Assembly (NCBI RefSeq): GCF_035918155.1 | Contig: NZ_CP109327.1 | Coordinates: 744,001 to 808,000 of the forward strand | Reading direction: 5' to 3' | From: Streptomyces sp. NBC_01591 | GTDB taxonomy: Bacteria; Actinomycetota; Actinomycetes; Streptomycetales; Streptomycetaceae | DNA: 64,000 nucleotides | In this document: positions 42,481 through 51,313 of the stretch, piece by piece | Layout of the letters: every line of letters begins with the position of its first letter | Position numbering within the stretch: the first letter of the stretch is position 1 | The notes under the pieces: model-generated | The model's input: only the letters and a program-made list of their open reading frames with translations | The model's database searches: none | What the model was told of the DNA's origin: nothing | Made by a program: the position numbers and the translations under genes

Positions 42481-42918
42481 ATGAGCGTCGAAGTGGAGGT
42501 CGTCCGCGAGGCGACCGATGAAATGGTCGAAGCAATCACTCGCCTGCTGCCCCAGCTTTCCCGGTCGGCCAGTGCGCCCGACCGGGACTCGGTGGCCCAG
42601 TTGTTGCGCAGTGACGCCAACACCCTGCTGGTGGCCAGGATCGAAGGCCGGGCGGTCGGCATGCTGACTCTGATCATGTTTCCGTTGTCGTCGGGCCGGC
42701 GGGGCCGCATCGAGGATGTCGTGGTCGACGAAGCGGCCCGGGGTCATGGCGTCGGAGCGGCGTTGACGGAGGAGGCACTGCGCCTCGCCGAGGTGGCTGG
42801 GGTTCGGACGGTCGACCTCACTTCACGTCCGTCCCGCCAGGCAGCGAATCGACTGTACGAACGCCTGGGATTCCAGGCCCGGGACTCCAAGGTCTACCGG
42901 TTCGTCGTCCAGCCGTAG
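42481..42918 (+). CDS. GNAT-family N-acetyltransferase
   Basis: 145 residues from the ATG at 42481. MSVEVEVVREATDEMVEAITRLLPQLS, LLVARIEGRAVGMLTLIMFP, RIEDVVVDEAARGHGVGAALTEEALRLAE and RPSRQAANRLYERLGFQARDSKVYRF give a complete small GNAT domain with the RGHGVG acetyl-CoA loop near residue 85. It ends just before a very strong terminator. Substrate unknown. Confidence 0.88.
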   Translation: MSVEVEVVREATDEMVEAITRLLPQLSRSASAPDRDSVAQLLRSDANTLLVARIEGRAVGMLTLIMFPLSSGRRGRIEDVVVDEAARGHGVGAALTEEALRLAEVAGVRTVDLTSRPSRQAANRLYERLGFQARDSKVYRFVVQP

Positions 42919-42928
42919 AGACGGCCCT

Positions 42929-42968
42929 GCGCCCCGGCCGGGCCCGCTTTCGGGCCCGGCCGGGGCGC
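42929..42968. terminator. Strong bidirectional hairpin
   Basis: 18 bp at 42929-42946 pair perfectly with 42951-42968 around a CTTT loop. It sits between the convergent GNAT (+) and DUF5682 (-) genes, so it can end both transcripts. Confidence 0.75.
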
Positions 42969-43030
42969 CGGTGGCACCGGACGCCGCCCTCGACGGATCC
43001 GCTGCGTGGGTTCGGGTTCGCACCGCCGAG

Positions 43031-45835
43031 TCAGGCGCCGGCCAGCAGCGCCTCCAGCGCGACGGCCGTCTCCGGATGGCGACCGGCCAGTACCGCGCCC
43101 GTCGGGCGGCCGGCGTCCGCCGTCTCCCACGTACCCTCGCAGCCCAGCAGACTCGCCACCGCGTCGCACGTCGCGGGGTGTGCGGCGAGCAGCGTGCAAC
43201 CGTGGCCGCCCTCCGCCCGGCCTGCCGGATGCCCGGCTGCCGGCTCCGGCTGCGCCCGCCACGGTGGCACCCACGCGTCCAGCGCTGCGAGCCGGCCGGG
43301 GAAGGTCCGCCCGGCCTCACGGATCAGCAGCGGAGCCAGATCCGAGCCGCCCGATCGCAGAGTGGTGATCAGGGTCGGCAGCCAGGGCAGGAGCACCGGG
43401 TCCGGCAGCCTTCCGAACGCGTTCGACACTGCCTCCACCACGAAGTCGGTGAGGCCCGGTACGGGATCCAGCGCGTGTACGAAGCCGCTGAGGTAGCGCG
43501 GATAGGCGGGCACCACCAAGGGGTTGCCCAGCAGCTTGTCGCACTTCGCCCGCAGGTCCGCGCGGGAGAGATGCCCGAGCTGTACCTGGGCCGCCCACAG
43601 CAGCGCCGTCTTCGACGACTCCTCCGGATGCGACTGGACCACCGCCAGTTCCAGCTGGGTCCGGTCGCACCCCAGCGACAGCGCCAGGCTCTCCATGCTG
43701 AACAGGAAGCCCAGCATGGCCGCCACTTGACGGACGGTGGCGTCCTCGTCGGTGAACGCCGTCGGCAGCAGGGTGCAGTAGTGGGCGTATCCGGTCTTGA
43801 CGAAGGACTCGATCCAGGGCGGCAGCACCGGCTCGCTGGTGCGGTAGTACGCCAGCAGCCGCCGCACTCGGCGCAGTACCTCCGGTGCGCCGTCGACGCT
43901 GCGTTCGGCCGACAGCACCTCCAGGGCATGTGTGCCCAGCTCGTCGGCGAGGCGGCGGCTGCGTAGGTACAGTGTCGCGTCCTCGACGGCTTCCAGGACG
44001 GTCGCCGCGGTGGCACGCCGGTCGTACGCCGTGCGGCGCAGGCGCTGCTCCAGCACCTGCTCGATGCTGACGCCCTCGTAGCCGAGCTCGATGAGCGCAC
44101 GCTGGTAGGTGCCGAGCGCGAGGTCCCACGACTCCTGGATCGGCCTCTCCCCCAGCTTCCGCTCACCCATGATCGGGCGCGCGGCACCTTGCGGCATCAG
44201 GTAGCGCAGCATCCACAACGCGTCGGAGCACCGCTCCAGTTCCGGCTGGGAGGCGATGTCCAGCAGTGCCCGTTGCACACCGCTCTGCTGGAGCTTCAGG
44301 CCCAGGGGCGCGAGCCGGTCGTGCACATCGCGGGCCAGGGGTGGCAGCGCGTCGTAGCCGACCTGGCCGACCCGGTCGCCGCCCATCATGATCTCCACGA
44401 GGCGCCGCACATCGCGCCGGCCGGGCACGGTGTCCTTCTCGATGCAGGTGACGGCCGCGTCCTGGAAGTCGTACGGCGTGGGCCTGGCCCGGTCGCGCAT
44501 TCCGGCCAGCAGGATCGACGTCTCGAACACCGCGATGGCGTCGGCGGTGGAGGCGAGGTAGCCGTTGCGGCGCGCGGCGCGCACGATCTCCACCGACCAG
44601 CCGAGCAGTTCGGCCTCGTCCAGCCGGTCCAGGGCGGGCGGTTGCTGCAGGAAGCCGGTCAGCTTGTCCGAGGGCGGGATCGCCGGCACGGGCCCCGCCG
44701 CGGCCGCGGCCTTCTTGGCCTTCGATTTCTTCGCGCCCGCCTGTCCCGCCAGGCGGTACGGCTCCACGCGCGTGCGTCGGACGTTCTTCGCCCACACGGT
44801 CGCGGCGATCGACACCGAGCCTGCGGCGAGGCCGAATTGCGCCTCGATCGCCGCATGGCTGGACGGAATCAGGCCGTGCTGCCACGTGGTGGCACTGGGT
44901 GGGCTGATCTCGAAGGTGTCCGTGCCGTGGACGCCGAACTCCGCGACGCGGCTGGCGGCGTGGAAGGCGCCGCAGACGTAGAGGCAGTCCGCGGGATCGG
45001 CGCCGGTCGCGGCCAGGTGTTCGCGCATCCTGGTCCACATGTAGCGTTCGCGGTCCTCGTCCACGCGGACCCGGTGGGGATCGCCGGGTGCGAGTCGCCG
45101 GAAGAGGCTTCCGATCAGGAGCATGACCTGGCGGTAGGTGTCGTGGTCGCTGTCGCCGAGCGGCAGCTCGACGTACTGGTGCCACCATTCCGACCAGTGC
45201 CGCACCTTGCCGTGGCGCAGCAGGTGCTCCTCCAGTTCGGCGAAGCGCGGTCGCAGGTCGCCGATCTCCACGCCGACCGCGTCGCCGTGCAGCGCGGCCT
45301 CTTCCTCGGCGGGAGGTGCGTCCGGGTCGGCCGGCTCGGCGGACTCCGTCCCGCGCGCGTCCCACTGGAAGACGTGGTCCGAGGACCGGTCGACGAGGAC
45401 CAGTTCGACGCCCGGCGTGTCCAGTGCGTAGGCGATCGCCTGGTACTCGGCGGAGGCCTCGGTGATCGGTGCGACCACCGACAGCGGGGACCACTCGGCC
45501 GGGAAACCGTCGACCTCGGTCGCGAACGACTGGACCGCCACCGGGAGCTTGCAGTTGCGCAGTTCGGTCAGCAGCGGCGCCATGTCCTCGCACAGCTCGA
45601 GGTACACGACCTTGGGCTGCTTCTCCCGCAGGCGGCGGGCCATCGCGATCGCCGAGGCGGGTGAGTGATGGCAGACGGGGAAGATCTCCAGCGGTTCGCG
45701 GACCGCGTGGTCGACGTCGTCGACGATGCCGAGGAGGATGCCCTCCAGGGCGTCGGGCCCGTCGGCGAACGTCGCGGCGGCCTCCTGCAGCTGAGCACGC
45801 AGTCCTTCGAAGGTTCCCTCGTGGGTGCTGCTCAT
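43031..45835 (-). CDS. DUF5682 family protein, last gene of the MoxR-VWA operon
   Basis: 934 residues. The ATG at 45835 overlaps the moxR stop as ATGA. The N-terminal domain carries LEIFPVCHHSPASAIAMARRL near residue 55, the conserved CHHSPA motif of the family, then VVYLELCEDMAPLL. A Lys/Ala-rich linker (GAKKSKAKKAAAAAG near 360) separates it from a long helical C-terminal half. DUF5682 proteins occur with MoxR ATPases and VWA proteins. The His-rich motif suggests a metal or hydrolytic site, but no activity is established. It is probably the effector or client of the ATPase/VWA pair. Confidence 0.85.
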   Translation of the reverse strand: MSSTHEGTFEGLRAQLQEAAATFADGPDALEGILLGIVDDVDHAVREPLEIFPVCHHSPASAIAMARRLREKQPKVVYLELCEDMAPLLTELRNCKLPVAVQSFATEVDGFPAEWSPLSVVAPITEASAEYQAIAYALDTPGVELVLVDRSSDHVFQWDARGTESAEPADPDAPPAEEEAALHGDAVGVEIGDLRPRFAELEEHLLRHGKVRHWSEWWHQYVELPLGDSDHDTYRQVMLLIGSLFRRLAPGDPHRVRVDEDRERYMWTRMREHLAATGADPADCLYVCGAFHAASRVAEFGVHGTDTFEISPPSATTWQHGLIPSSHAAIEAQFGLAAGSVSIAATVWAKNVRRTRVEPYRLAGQAGAKKSKAKKAAAAAGPVPAIPPSDKLTGFLQQPPALDRLDEAELLGWSVEIVRAARRNGYLASTADAIAVFETSILLAGMRDRARPTPYDFQDAAVTCIEKDTVPGRRDVRRLVEIMMGGDRVGQVGYDALPPLARDVHDRLAPLGLKLQQSGVQRALLDIASQPELERCSDALWMLRYLMPQGAARPIMGERKLGERPIQESWDLALGTYQRALIELGYEGVSIEQVLEQRLRRTAYDRRATAATVLEAVEDATLYLRSRRLADELGTHALEVLSAERSVDGAPEVLRRVRRLLAYYRTSEPVLPPWIESFVKTGYAHYCTLLPTAFTDEDATVRQVAAMLGFLFSMESLALSLGCDRTQLELAVVQSHPEESSKTALLWAAQVQLGHLSRADLRAKCDKLLGNPLVVPAYPRYLSGFVHALDPVPGLTDFVVEAVSNAFGRLPDPVLLPWLPTLITTLRSGGSDLAPLLIREAGRTFPGRLAALDAWVPPWRAQPEPAAGHPAGRAEGGHGCTLLAAHPATCDAVASLLGCEGTWETADAGRPTGAVLAGRHPETAVALEALLAGA

Positions 45836-46944
45836 GACAGGGTGGCGATCGCGTCGCGGCCGCCCTCCAGGAACTCCGGCCAGGATCCGCCCTCTTCCTT
45901 GCTGCGCGGTTCGACGACACCGTGCAGGTACTTGTTGAGGATGGCCAGGTCCTCGGGCTCGCGCCGGGCCAGTGACCCGACGAGCGAGGAAGCCAGCGTA
46001 CGGGCGGTCAGGGCGCGCTCGCCGAAGAAATTGCTGTGCAGCACCGCGTCCTCGAGCACACCGATCTGCTCCGCGGTGGACAGCGCGGACTCCAGCTTCT
46101 CGTCGTCGCTGCCGGCCGCGGCCGCCGAGGCACGCAGGTCGGCGAAGCTCTGCAGCAGTACGTCGAGGAGCGTCGGCGGGACTTCCAGTTCGATCTGGTG
46201 ACGGCGCAGCAGCTCCTCGGTGCGGAAGCGGACGATCTCCACCTCGCTCTTCTTGTTCGTCACCACCGGGATACGGACGAAGTTGAAGCGGCGCTTGAGC
46301 GCCGAGGACAGGTCGTTGACGCCCCGGTCGCGGCTGTTCGCGGTGGCGATGATCGAGAAGCCGGGCTTGGCGAAGACGATGCTGTCGCTGTCCAGTTCGG
46401 GAACCGAGATGTACTTCTCGGACAGGATCGAGATCAGCGCGTCCTGCACATCGCTGGTGGAGCGGGTGAGTTCCTCGAAACGGCCGATGGCGCCGGATTC
46501 CATCGCGGTCATGATCGGCGAGGGAATCATCGAATCCCGCGACTGGCCCTTGGCGATGACCATCGACACGTTCCAGGAGTACTTGATGTGGTCCTCGGTG
46601 GTGCCGGCCGTCCCCTGCACGACCAGTGTGGAATTGCGGCAGATCGCGGCGGACAGCAACTCGGCCAGCCAGCTCTTGCCTGTGCCGGGGTCACCTATGA
46701 GCAGCAGGCCGCGGTCGGAGGCCAGCGTGACGATGGAACGCTCGACGAAACTGCGGTCGCCGTACCACTTCTGCGAGATCTCCCGGTCCAGGCCGTCGGA
46801 GCGCTCGGAGCCCAGGATGAACAGGCGGACCATCTTCGGGGAGAGCCGCCAGGAGAAGGGCTTGGGGTTGTCGTCGATGGACTCGAGCCACTCCAGTTCC
46901 TCGGCGTACTTGATCTCGGCGGGGGCGCGCAACAGGTCGGACAT
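45832..46944 (-). CDS. MoxR-type AAA+ ATPase
   Basis: 370 residues. Walker A is GDPGTGKSWLAELL at residues 84-91, sensor 1 is SIIATANSRDRGVNDL near 200, and DALISILSEKYISVPELDSD marks the MoxR branch. The ATG at 46944 lies 12 bases after the VWA stop, with AAAGG before it. MoxR ATPases are ring-forming chaperones that remodel a partner together with a VWA protein (RavA-ViaA, NorQ-NorD, CoxD-CoxE are the known cases). Here the partner would be the VWA and DUF5682 proteins of the same operon. Confidence 0.92.
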   Translation of the reverse strand: MSDLLRAPAEIKYAEELEWLESIDDNPKPFSWRLSPKMVRLFILGSERSDGLDREISQKWYGDRSFVERSIVTLASDRGLLLIGDPGTGKSWLAELLSAAICRNSTLVVQGTAGTTEDHIKYSWNVSMVIAKGQSRDSMIPSPIMTAMESGAIGRFEELTRSTSDVQDALISILSEKYISVPELDSDSIVFAKPGFSIIATANSRDRGVNDLSSALKRRFNFVRIPVVTNKKSEVEIVRFRTEELLRRHQIELEVPPTLLDVLLQSFADLRASAAAAGSDDEKLESALSTAEQIGVLEDAVLHSNFFGERALTARTLASSLVGSLARREPEDLAILNKYLHGVVEPRSKEEGGSWPEFLEGGRDAIATLS

Positions 46945-46956
46945 GACAGGGCCTTT

Positions 46957-48417
46957 CTAAGCGAGGAACGTCTTGAGCTCGTTGACGAGCTTGCGGATGT
47001 GGCCGGAGAGAACCGGCGTACCGAGGTCCTTGAAGCGCTCGCGGAACCACGGGTTGACGCTGCCGCGGCCGGAGCTGGTGACTGAGCCGACCGGGATGAA
47101 CTTGGCTCCCGAGCGGTGAATGGCGACCATGCTCTCGAACAGTGGCTCGGTCTGCCATTCGTAGAAGTCGGAGATCCACACCACGACGGTGTTGCGGGGT
47201 TCGGCGATCTTCGGCTGGGCCAGTGCCATGGCCACCGTGCCGTCGGTGCCGCCCCCGAGGTTGGTGCGCAACAGGGTCTCGAAGGGGTCGTGCACCCACG
47301 GCGTGAGGTCGAGTGCCTGCGTGTCGTACGCGATCAGGTGGACGTCCACCTTCGGCAGCCCGGCGAAGATGGACGCCAGGATGGTGCAGTTCACCATCGA
47401 GTCGACCATCGAGCCCGACTGGTCAACGACGACGATCAGCCGCTGGGGTGTCGTCTTGCGGACCGTGTGCCGGTAGTAGAGGCGGTCGACGTAGAGCCGC
47501 TCCTCCTCCGGGCTCCAGTTGGTGAGGTTCTTCCAGATCGTGCGGTCGAGGTCGAGGTTGCGGAACACCCGCTTGGGCGGGACGGAGCGGTCCAGGGCAC
47601 CCACGGTGGCCTTCTCCACCTGGGTGCGCAGTACTTCAGCGACCTCGTCGACGAAGCGGCGGATCAGGTCCTTGGCGTTGGCCAGGGCCACGCCGGAGAG
47701 GTTGTTCTTGTCCCGCAGCAGCTGTTCGATCAGCGACATGCTCGGGGTCAGCTGCGCGGCGAGCCTGGGGTCTGCCAGCACTTCGCGCAGGTGCATCCGC
47801 TTGACGAGATCGGCTTCGATGGTGCCGAGTTCCGGGCCGATGGCCGGAATCAGCCGGCTGAGGTCGGGGGTCGTGCCTCGGCCGCCGGTGCCGGTCGGGC
47901 CGACGCCCGGCCCTGCGGCCCCTCCCCCGGCACGGCCGCCGCGCAGCTCGCCGGGTTTGCAGCCGAGCGCCCGCTCCAGCCAGCCTGCGTCGGACTGCCA
48001 GCGCGCCAGCTGTCCGGCGGTGACCGTGCCCGAGCCGGAGGCGAAGACGTTGAGCAGCACCTTCGAGACCAACGCCGCCCGTCGTACTTCGGCGGCCCGG
48101 TCCCGTGCATCGGCGGCCTCGGGGTCGGGCGCCATCAGACCGTCGAACTCGGCGGCCAGCTCCGGGTGGCGCTGCACGATCGAGTCGACGGAGGCCTGTG
48201 GGTCCAGCAGCGCGGAGGGCAGGCCGATGTCCTCGACCACGGCGAGGCTCGCGGATTCCAGCGTGCCCTGTTCCTCGTGGTCGAAGAGCCGGGCGAGGAG
48301 CCGCCAGTACAGGACCTGACGCCGGTTGTCCTGGGAATCCGCCTCCGGGCTCTGCGGGGTCTGAAGGGTTTGCGGGGCCGTGTTCTCGGCCGTTCGTTCT
48401 GCCGTGTGCTCCGTCAT
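46957..48417 (-). CDS. VWA-domain protein, partner of MoxR
   Basis: 486 residues. The ATG at 48417 overlaps the upstream stop as ATGA; the frame is open further upstream but is not coding there. The N-terminal half is helical with a Gly-rich linker (RGGRAGGGAAGPGVGPTGTGG near 165). The C-terminal VWA domain starts RLIVVVDQSGSMVDS (MIDAS DxSxS at about 332), with GGGTDGT and WISDFYEW completing the MIDAS. VWA proteins of this type dock onto MoxR hexamers through Mg2+ and target them to a client. It is cytosolic. Confidence 0.9.
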   Translation of the reverse strand: MTEHTAERTAENTAPQTLQTPQSPEADSQDNRRQVLYWRLLARLFDHEEQGTLESASLAVVEDIGLPSALLDPQASVDSIVQRHPELAAEFDGLMAPDPEAADARDRAAEVRRAALVSKVLLNVFASGSGTVTAGQLARWQSDAGWLERALGCKPGELRGGRAGGGAAGPGVGPTGTGGRGTTPDLSRLIPAIGPELGTIEADLVKRMHLREVLADPRLAAQLTPSMSLIEQLLRDKNNLSGVALANAKDLIRRFVDEVAEVLRTQVEKATVGALDRSVPPKRVFRNLDLDRTIWKNLTNWSPEEERLYVDRLYYRHTVRKTTPQRLIVVVDQSGSMVDSMVNCTILASIFAGLPKVDVHLIAYDTQALDLTPWVHDPFETLLRTNLGGGTDGTVAMALAQPKIAEPRNTVVVWISDFYEWQTEPLFESMVAIHRSGAKFIPVGSVTSSGRGSVNPWFRERFKDLGTPVLSGHIRKLVNELKTFLA

Positions 48418-49802
48418 TTCCGCAGCAGCCTCCCCGCACGCTCCCGCAGCACGGCCACGGCGTCGGTGGCGGCCTTCTCGGCCTTGACGCCGGCCTTGTC
48501 CGTCGTACCCCCCGCCCATCCCCCGGCGTGGATCGCGACGGCCTTCTTCCGTACGGTCGTCTCGACGGCCAGGGGCTGGACGCGGTACGTCCCGGCGTCC
48601 CAACGAAGCAGTCCGATGCACGCGCCGGATGCCGCGACGGCCTCGGGGGTGAGTGGTCCGGCGGTCGGAATGCGGTCGATGTCGACGGCGAGAGGGCCTC
48701 CGGCGAGGGTGAACGTCAGTGCGTCGTCGTCCTTGTGGGCGGTGTAGCCCTCCAGGAACACCGGGACGGCTATGCGTGCCGGATGCCGGTCCAGGGGTCC
48801 GGTCGCCGCGTCACCGGCGGTGGGCAGGGCGACGCGGGCGGTGGCGAAGGCGTCGGCGGGCTCGCCCTGGCGTGCGTACTCGTCGCTCCAGATCAGGTCG
48901 CCCTCGGCGGTGACCGGCATGTCGGTGAGGTCCATCGAGCGGCCTTCGCCGACGGCTGCCAGGAGCGACATGTGCGGGCGGAGCAGCTGCCAGAGGCCTG
49001 CTCCGACGACCGTGTCGGGCTTCGGCACCGCTACCCCGGCGCGCACCAGACGCGGCGCGGCGCCGTCCGCGGGCTCGAACACCGCGTGGACCTGGGCCTG
49101 CACGGCGGTCGCGTGTTCATGGACGTCTACGCCGAGGGGCAGGAGGCGCCCGGTGGCCGTACCTGTCACGGGCACATCGGCTGCACCGGGCACGGTGAGC
49201 AGCAGCGCGCGTGACCACAGGTCGGCCCAGCGGCGTGCCGGGATCCGTTCCAGGGACATGCCCGGGCAGGACGCGGCAAGTTCGGCGGCGAAGCCGTCGA
49301 GGAGCGTTGCCAGGCGGCGCAGCGCGGGGTCCGGAAGCATCGCGGAGACGACCGGCGCCGCCCCGGAGACCACCTCGTGGTCGATGCCCTGCCACCCGGC
49401 GCGCGCCAGATCGGACAGCCAGGAACGGGCGGCGGTGAGCAGGTTCGCCGCCTGCTGCCCGGCGGTCGCCGGGACGGTCTCCTCGCCGCGTGGTCGGCCG
49501 GTCGCCTCTTCGATGCGGGTCATCAGTGCGTCGTGGACGGAGCCGAGGAGTGCGGTACGGGCGGCGGCGAGGGCGACGAAGTGGTCTTCGTTCGCAGCTC
49601 CGCCCGCCGCCTTCTCGGCCGCCTCGGCGACCCTTCCGGCCAGCGGGGTCCCGGCGACGGCGTGGGCGAGTCCTGTGAGGCCGGCGGTCTGGGCGGGCTG
49701 AGGACGGAGCAGGCCGGCGACAAGAGCCTGGTCGAAGCCGTCGACGGCCGTCAGGGCTTCATCGAGTCCGGTGATGGTCTCCGAGAACAGGTCGGCACGC
49801 AT
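48414..49802 (-). CDS. Unknown protein of the MoxR-VWA operon
   Basis: 462 residues. The ATG at 49802 shares one base with the SWIM stop (TGATG), which fixes the start. It is mostly alpha-helical and Ala rich (SETITGLDEALTAVDGFDQALVAGLLRP, VAEAAEKAAGGAANEDHFVALAAARTALL), with a beta-rich C-terminal third (ARIAVPVFLEGYTAHKDDDALTFTLAGGPLAVDIDRIP). No catalytic motif is visible and I cannot name a family. Its fixed place between the SWIM and VWA genes suggests an adaptor or substrate-binding subunit. Confidence 0.75.
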   Translation of the reverse strand: MRADLFSETITGLDEALTAVDGFDQALVAGLLRPQPAQTAGLTGLAHAVAGTPLAGRVAEAAEKAAGGAANEDHFVALAAARTALLGSVHDALMTRIEEATGRPRGEETVPATAGQQAANLLTAARSWLSDLARAGWQGIDHEVVSGAAPVVSAMLPDPALRRLATLLDGFAAELAASCPGMSLERIPARRWADLWSRALLLTVPGAADVPVTGTATGRLLPLGVDVHEHATAVQAQVHAVFEPADGAAPRLVRAGVAVPKPDTVVGAGLWQLLRPHMSLLAAVGEGRSMDLTDMPVTAEGDLIWSDEYARQGEPADAFATARVALPTAGDAATGPLDRHPARIAVPVFLEGYTAHKDDDALTFTLAGGPLAVDIDRIPTAGPLTPEAVAASGACIGLLRWDAGTYRVQPLAVETTVRKKAVAIHAGGWAGGTTDKAGVKAEKAATDAVAVLRERAGRLLRK

Positions 49803-50305
49803 CACGCCACCGCCCTGGTCGGCGGGAACCACTGCATCTCCGGCAACGGGGCCGTGGTCGGGGTGAGTTCCAGATACGCGAGGTGGCGCAGGAACCGGCT
49901 GAAGACGGGCGCGGCGGCCTTGGTGTCGCCCTGAGGTGGACGTGCACCGCTCATGTCGGTGGCGAGGGTCTGCGCGCTCGGCTCCCCGTCCGCGGTCTCG
50001 ACCCTCAGGTAGCGGGCGACGCGCTCGGCGCCGTACTGCAGCACCGCCTCGTTGATCAGGGCCCGGATGTGATTGCAGAACGACCCCCGCGCGCCGCCGC
50101 AGGGCCGGTTGTTATTGGTGCTGCAGGCGAACGCGTACGTGCCGGCGGCGACCGACGACACATACACCCGCCCGATGTCGGAGCCGCTGGACACCACACC
50201 CTGCAGGCGTCCGTCGGCCAGCTCGACGAACGGGACTTTGGCCAGCTTGCGCGGTCGTGCGGGTGCTATGACCCGTGCCGTGCTCGACCTCTCCCAGTCT
50301 GACAA
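49802..50305 (-). CDS. SWIM zinc-finger protein, first gene of the operon
   Basis: 167 residues. The start is taken as the TTG at 50305 (LSDWERSSTARVIAPARP), because AGGAGTGG lies 7 bases before it and the downstream sequence is the usual N-terminus of these proteins. A start further upstream is open but unlikely. The SWIM motif reads YAFACSTNNNRPCGGARGSFCNHIRALI near residues 56-82 (Cys, Cys, Cys-x-His). SWIM domains bind DNA or proteins. As the operon's first gene it may supply target recognition. Confidence 0.8.
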   Translation of the reverse strand: MSDWERSSTARVIAPARPRKLAKVPFVELADGRLQGVVSSGSDIGRVYVSSVAAGTYAFACSTNNNRPCGGARGSFCNHIRALINEAVLQYGAERVARYLRVETADGEPSAQTLATDMSGARPPQGDTKAAAPVFSRFLRHLAYLELTPTTAPLPEMQWFPPTRAVA

Positions 50306-50623
50306 CGCACCACTCCTATGTACACCAGGGCGACTTCCTCGCCACAACGGCAGGACACGACCGAACATACCTACGGCCACTGACAACGCCCGGTCGCGGC
50401 CGCAGGACCGCGTCACGCACAGCTCTCACTGCCGTGAACACGGCCCCGGCGCAAGGCCCGGCATCGCCGGATGCACGTGGATTCCCTGCCCTGTCTCATG
50501 GGCCGGAGCATTCTGCACCGCGGCAGGAGCCTCCGCGGCCCCACGCTGATGCCGGTCGGTTGGGTCGGTCGGCGCAACAGGCGCCTCAGTGGTGCGCGGA
50601 TCGTGCCTCGCCCTGGGCAGGCG
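50306..50623. other. Gap upstream of the SWIM-MoxR operon
   Basis: 318 bases without a gene. The operon promoter should lie in the 50306-50420 part. No clear hexamers are visible, but the part near 50330-50390 is less GC-rich than the surroundings. No repeats were seen. Confidence 0.4.
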
Positions 50624-50920
50624 TCAGAGCGTGCGCGCTGATCCTTCGGGAGCCATGACTCCTCCGCCCGAGGGCAGGGGGTGGAACGGGATGGCGACGA
50701 GGTCGTACTGAGGGCACGGCGTCGTGATGCACTGCTTGGGCGACGGCACACAGACATGCCCCGCAGGCGCCACGACGGAAGCACACGGGCTTGACTGTGG
50801 TGCGACGGAGCTCGCCTGTGGTGCGACGGAGCTGTCTCCGGCGAGCGCGGGGCCGGCCATGGTGAGGGGCAGGGCGGTGAGAGCGACCGCCGTGGCGGTA
50901 CGCAGCAAGTTCTCGATCAC
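50624..50920 (-). CDS. Small secreted Cys-containing protein
   Basis: 98 residues from the GTG at 50920 (VIENLLRTATAVALTALPLTMAGPALA, signal peptide); a GTG at 50941 or the TTG at 50974 would give longer leaders. The mature part has two near-identical blocks (SSVAPQASSVAPQSS) and four Cys (SPCASVV, GHVCVPSP, KQCITTPCPQYD) followed by a Pro/Gly-rich tail. It resembles small exported proteins of unknown role. No RBS is obvious, so confidence is moderate. Confidence 0.5.
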   Translation of the reverse strand: MIENLLRTATAVALTALPLTMAGPALAGDSSVAPQASSVAPQSSPCASVVAPAGHVCVPSPKQCITTPCPQYDLVAIPFHPLPSGGGVMAPEGSARTL

Positions 50921-51072
50921 AAGCAGCAGAGATAGCCGCACCCCGGCGCGCCTTCGCACCACCGGAGGGGTCAATCACCCGTACGGGTCGCGAGGTTCAC
51001 CCTCGGAACGCATTTTCGCATCCCGACTCCGCCGACTCCACCGACTCTTTCGACCGCCTTCTCCCCGAGCCC

Positions 51073-51306
51073 TCAGAGGAGAAGCCGGAGGAGATATCCG
51101 CAGGCGGCCTGTTCGCTCGGGTGCCGGGCGATGACTTCGTAGGTTCCGCGTTCGTACGCGCCGGTCTCCCACGCCCCGTCGGATGCCTGCCGCAGGAACA
51201 GGAAATCCGTGGGGGTGGGGACCGGTTCGTGAACGCCCTCGATGCGGTAGTAGCCGTCGGGCACTCCTGCCCGGCTCAGCGCCGCGTACAGCTCCCGACG
51301 GTCCAC
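51073..51306 (-). CDS. Candidate immunity protein for the TNT toxin
   Basis: 77 residues from a GTG at 51306, only 7 bases after the toxin stop, so it is translationally coupled. MDRRELYAALSRAGVPDGYYRIEG, TDFLFLRQASDGAWETGAYERG and EVIARHPSEQAACGYLLRLLL form a compact alpha/beta protein without a signal peptide. TNT-type NADase toxins (M. tuberculosis CpnT) need a cytosolic antitoxin that binds the toxin domain. The gene order toxin-then-small-cytosolic-partner is the expected one. The immunity role is inferred from position. Confidence 0.7.
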   Translation of the reverse strand: MDRRELYAALSRAGVPDGYYRIEGVHEPVPTPTDFLFLRQASDGAWETGAYERGTYEVIARHPSEQAACGYLLRLLL

Positions 51307-51313
51307 GCCGAGG

